Source: a bacterium
Lineage (GTDB): Bacteria > Planctomycetota > B15-G4
Assembly (NCBI GenBank): GCA_030428785.1
Contig: JAUIEF010000024.1
Location: 1 to 39,657, forward strand
Direction: 5' to 3'
DNA: 39,657 bases
This document shows positions 36,736-39,657 of the stretch, in pieces. Both the position numbers and the translations under genes were made by a program. Numbering within the stretch: the first letter of the stretch is position 1; each line of letters opens with the position of its first letter. The notes under the pieces were generated by a model. That model had not been told where the DNA came from, ran no database searches, and saw only the letters and a program-made list of their open reading frames with translations.

Positions 36736-39657
36736 TTGCCCGGGCCCTTCCCCGGCTTGCCGATCTTCGAGAGCAGCGTGTCGAGGTCCTTCTGGCTGAC
36801 CTTCGCGCCGGGGAAGTCGCTCGGCGTGCGGCCGCCGGCGGTCGGCGCGCGGCAGTGCTCGACGAGCGCGCGGAGCGCGTCGAGGAAGCGGTCGGCGGCG
36901 GCCTGCACGGTCTCCGGCTCGTGCCGGTTGCGCCCGTACGACCAGTCGACGTGCAGCTCCCCGCCCGCGACCCAGGCCGTGATCTCCAGCAGGTGGCCGC
37001 GCGGGAAGTCCGGGCTGCACGGCGCGCCGCTCGCCGCCTGCATGAGCTGCATGGGGGCCGCGTCGTCGAACTGTCCCAGATAGAGGAGGTTCACCTCGGG
37101 CGCCGGGATGCGCGCGAGCGACTCCCGGACCGCGACGTCGTTGCGCAGCCGGCGCAGCGCGCCGTAGCCGATGCCGTGGTCGGGGATGGAGCGCAGCTGC
37201 TCCTTGACGCCCTTGAGCCACGCGCCCGGGTCGTCGCCGCCGCCGAGCGAGACGCGCGCCGGGTAGAGCGTCGTGAACCAGCCGACGGTGCGCGAGACGT
37301 CGACGCGCTCGACGACGGGCTCGCGGCCGTGGCCCTCGAGGTCCATGAGCAGCTCGTCGCGGCCGGTGAGCGGCTGCAACGCGCGGAGCATCGCGACGGT
37401 GAGCACCTCGTCGATGCGCGTCTCGTAGACGGGCGGCACGTCCTGGAGCAGCGCGCGCGTCGTGTCCGCGTCGAGCACGGAGGAGACGGTGCGCGCGGTG
37501 GAGTAGGTGTCCGGGCCGGTGAGCTTGTCCTTCGGGAGCGTCGCGTGGTCCGCGGTCGCGAGCGCCTCCCAGTACGGGAGCTGCTTCGCGGCGGCGGGCG
37601 AGTCCGCCCACGCGACGAGGCCCTCGCCCCAGCGGCGCAGGCTGTCCGTCTTCGCGGGGAGCTCCGGCGCGCGACCGGCGGCGCGCGTGGCGAGCGCGGT
37701 GCGCAGGTCCTCCTGGAGGAAGCGCCACGACACGGCGTCGACGAGCAGGTGGTGCACGATCCAGAGCAGGCGCGCCGGCGCGTCCGGCCCGGCGCGGAAG
37801 AGACCGGCGCGCACGAGCGGGCCGTCGGCGAGGTCGAGCCCGCGCTGGAGCTCCGTCGCGCGCGCGGTCATCGCCTCGTCGCGCGCGTCGGCGGGGAGCT
37901 TCGAGAGGTCGACCTCCGTGACCTCGACGGGCGCGGCGTCGGCGTAGACCTGGCGCACGCCGCCCTCGGCGTCCGCGTCCGGCACGAAGCGCAGGCGCAG
38001 CGTGTCGTGGTGCGCGACGACGTCGTCGAGCGCGGCGCGCACGTGCGCCGTGTCGACGTCGGCGGGCAGCTCGACGAGCGCCGGCAGGTTGAAGTGGTGC
38101 GGGTCGGGCACGCCCTGCTCGAGGAACCAGCGCTGGATGGGCAGCAGCGGCACCTCGCCGGCGACGGGCCCCTCCGCGACGCGCGTCTCCTCGCGCGCCT
38201 CGGCGACGGCGGCCAGCTCCGCGATCGTCGGGCGCTCGAAGATCTGCGCGGGCGTGATGCGGAAGCCTGCCGCCGCGAGCTTTGCGACGATCTGCAGGCC
38301 GAGCACCGAGTCGCCGCCCAGCTCGAAGAAGGAGTCGTGGACGCCGATGTCGCCGATGCCGAGCGCCTCGCTCCAGGCGGCGACGAGCGCGCGCTCGGCC
38401 GGCGTGGTCGGCGCCGCGTACTCGCTCTCGAGCTCGGGGCGCGCGTGGAGCTCGCCGGCGGGCGCGTCGTCCGTGTCGCCGCCGCGCGCCCACTGCGCGA
38501 GGCGCCGCTCCAGGCTGCCCGTGCTCACGATCGCCTGCGTGCCCGGCGGCAGGGTGAGCACGCGCCGGAACGCCTCCTCGCCCTCCTCGGGCGTCATGTA
38601 GTACGCGTCGTCGCCCTCGCCGTGGACGAACTCGGGCTCGCGCCAGCTCAGCCAGTTGTCCCAGTTCACGGAGGTCCACGGCAGGCCGTCCGCGCGCAGC
38701 CCCGCGTTGTGCCGCGCGACGAAGGCGTCGACGAGGTGGTGCGCCGCGACGTAGCCGACCATGCCGAGCGCGCCGAGGCAGGACGCGAGCGACGACTGCA
38801 CGACGCAGAAGTCCGGGCGGCGCGACGCGAGCAGCGCCTCGAGCGTCGCGAGCCCCTCGCGCTTCGGGCGCAGGTGGCCCAGCACGTCCTCGCGCGTCGT
38901 CTGCCGGAGGATGACCATCGTCTTGTCGCCGCCCGCCGCGTGGACGACGCCGTGCAGCGGGCCGTGCGCGGTCTCCGCCGCCGCGACGACCTCCTCCATG
39001 CGCGCGGCGTCCGTGACGTCGGCCTGCACGACGGTGACCGTCGCGCCGGCGGCCTGGAGCTCGCGCAGGCGACGGATGCGCTTCGCCGTGTCGTCGTCCG
39101 CGGGCAGCTCCGCGAGGCGCGCGTCCCAGTCGGGCTCGGCGGGGAAGTCCCCGCGCGTCGTGAGCAGGAGCGTCGGGGCGCAGGCCCGTGCGAGGCAGGT
39201 CGCGACCTCGAGGCCCACGGAGCCGAGCCCGCCGAGGACGAGGTAGTGGCCGCCGCGACGCAGCACGGGCGGCGGGCCGTCCGTCGCGGGGACGGGCAGC
39301 GGCTCGTCGGCGCGCACCCAGCGGTGCGGCCCCCGCCACGCGACGAAGGTGTCGGGGGCGGCGGCGCGCGCGGTCGCGGCGGGCGACGCGTCGTCCGCCG
39401 GCGCGCCGAGCGCGACCTCGCCGAGCAGGCGCTCGATGACGCGCGGTCCCGCGGCGCCCTCGTCGAGGTCGACGTGGCGGCAGGCGAGCGCGCGGCACTC
39501 CTGCGACACGGACTGCAGGCCGCCGAGGAGCGTCGCCTTGTCCGCGTCGAGGCCCTCCGTGCCGAGCACCGGGTGGTGCTCTACGCCGGCGGCGACGCTC
39601 ACCGCTTCCTGGCCCCGCTCTATCACGGGACCGAGGTGGCGGTCCGCGAGATCCCGA
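36732..39657 (-). CDS. Megasynthase C-terminal part: ketoreductase - carrier protein - epimerization domain; 5' end outside window
   Basis: The frame is open at base 39657; about 974 residues are visible (numbered from the first complete codon). Residues about 1-70 are the structural half of a PKS-type KR (GTEGLDADKATLLGGLQSV). The catalytic KR half (about 137-395) has LVLGGLGSVG, VVHAAGG, VVQSSLAS and GYVAAHH; the catalytic Tyr is present (about 302) but the usual Asn of YxxxN is His. A carrier protein follows with FFELGGDSVL (Ser about 450). From about 503 all six epimerization motifs appear: PIQRWF, HHLLVDAVSW, EGHGRE, RTVGWFTTLYP, GIGYGALR and YLGQF. The C-terminus VSQKDLDTLLSKIG resembles the donor communication segment after E domains. 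It starts the operon within view and should feed the C-A-T protein encoded downstream. Confidence 0.92.
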   Translation of the reverse strand, partial: RDLADRHLGPVIERGQEAVSVAAGVEHHPVLGTEGLDADKATLLGGLQSVSQECRALACRHVDLDEGAAGPRVIERLLGEVALGAPADDASPAATARAAAPDTFVAWRGPHRWVRADEPLPVPATDGPPPVLRRGGHYLVLGGLGSVGLEVATCLARACAPTLLLTTRGDFPAEPDWDARLAELPADDDTAKRIRRLRELQAAGATVTVVQADVTDAARMEEVVAAAETAHGPLHGVVHAAGGDKTMVILRQTTREDVLGHLRPKREGLATLEALLASRRPDFCVVQSSLASCLGALGMVGYVAAHHLVDAFVARHNAGLRADGLPWTSVNWDNWLSWREPEFVHGEGDDAYYMTPEEGEEAFRRVLTLPPGTQAIVSTGSLERRLAQWARGGDTDDAPAGELHARPELESEYAAPTTPAERALVAAWSEALGIGDIGVHDSFFELGGDSVLGLQIVAKLAAAGFRITPAQIFERPTIAELAAVAEAREETRVAEGPVAGEVPLLPIQRWFLEQGVPDPHHFNLPALVELPADVDTAHVRAALDDVVAHHDTLRLRFVPDADAEGGVRQVYADAAPVEVTEVDLSKLPADARDEAMTARATELQRGLDLADGPLVRAGLFRAGPDAPARLLWIVHHLLVDAVSWRFLQEDLRTALATRAAGRAPELPAKTDSLRRWGEGLVAWADSPAAAKQLPYWEALATADHATLPKDKLTGPDTYSTARTVSSVLDADTTRALLQDVPPVYETRIDEVLTVAMLRALQPLTGRDELLMDLEGHGREPVVERVDVSRTVGWFTTLYPARVSLGGGDDPGAWLKGVKEQLRSIPDHGIGYGALRRLRNDVAVRESLARIPAPEVNLLYLGQFDDAAPMQLMQAASGAPCSPDFPRGHLLEITAWVAGGELHVDWSYGRNRHEPETVQAAADRFLDALRALVEHCRAPTAGGRTPSDFPGAKVSQKDLDTLLSKIGKPGKGPGK

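Overview
Very GC-rich bacterial DNA with an extreme G/C bias at third codon positions, so long antisense open frames are common and mean little. The gene content is two formylglycine sulfatases, a sulfatase C-terminal beta domain of a kind I associate with Planctomycetota, matrixin-type secreted proteases, a multicopper oxidase with an SCO1-cytochrome c protein, sulfotransferases and an NRPS/PKS cluster. This suggests a Planctomycetota-like or comparably large-genome environmental bacterium. The lineage is inference, because there is no rRNA or marker gene in the window. No tRNA, rRNA, CRISPR array, insertion sequence or integrase was seen.

Left part (1-7057): the 5' part of a CobW-type GTPase gene runs off the left edge on the minus strand. 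Divergent to it is an adenine deaminase-type gene closed by a GC-rich hairpin. Next is a tight plus-strand operon of five genes, most overlapping by 4 bp: a kinase-like protein, its paralogue with a lost catalytic Asp, a sulfotransferase, a divergent sulfotransferase-like protein and a family 61 glycosyltransferase. It looks like a machine for building and decorating a surface glycan or glycolipid.

Middle part (7067-18985): on the minus strand, a large exported multicopper oxidase is followed by an SCO1/cytochrome c fusion (copper delivery and electron transfer). On the plus strand come a small secreted protein and a translationally coupled matrixin-like metalloprotease, then a minus-strand sulfatase, then a plus-strand exported thioredoxin-like/helical-repeat protein.

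Right part (19061-39657): a free-standing C-A-T NRPS module (plus strand) lies before a secreted protein, a second sulfatase, an arylsulfotransferase-like lipoprotein with a probable leaderless mRNA, and a small membrane-anchored or exported protein. From the right edge, a minus-strand operon of eight genes (39657 down to 27069) encodes the end of a megasynthase (KR-carrier-epimerization), a SyrD/PvdE-type cyclic-peptide exporter, a sulfotransferase, a C-A-T NRPS module, two alpha/beta hydrolases with non-serine nucleophile elbows, a type II thioesterase and a final sulfotransferase. Six of the seven junctions overlap by 4-8 bp. The simplest reading is a biosynthetic cluster for an exported, probably sulfated lipopeptide or polyketide-peptide. 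Its start lies outside the window.

Sulfate chemistry is the common thread: four PAPS-type sulfotransferases or relatives, one arylsulfotransferase-like propeller and two sulfatases within 40 kb.
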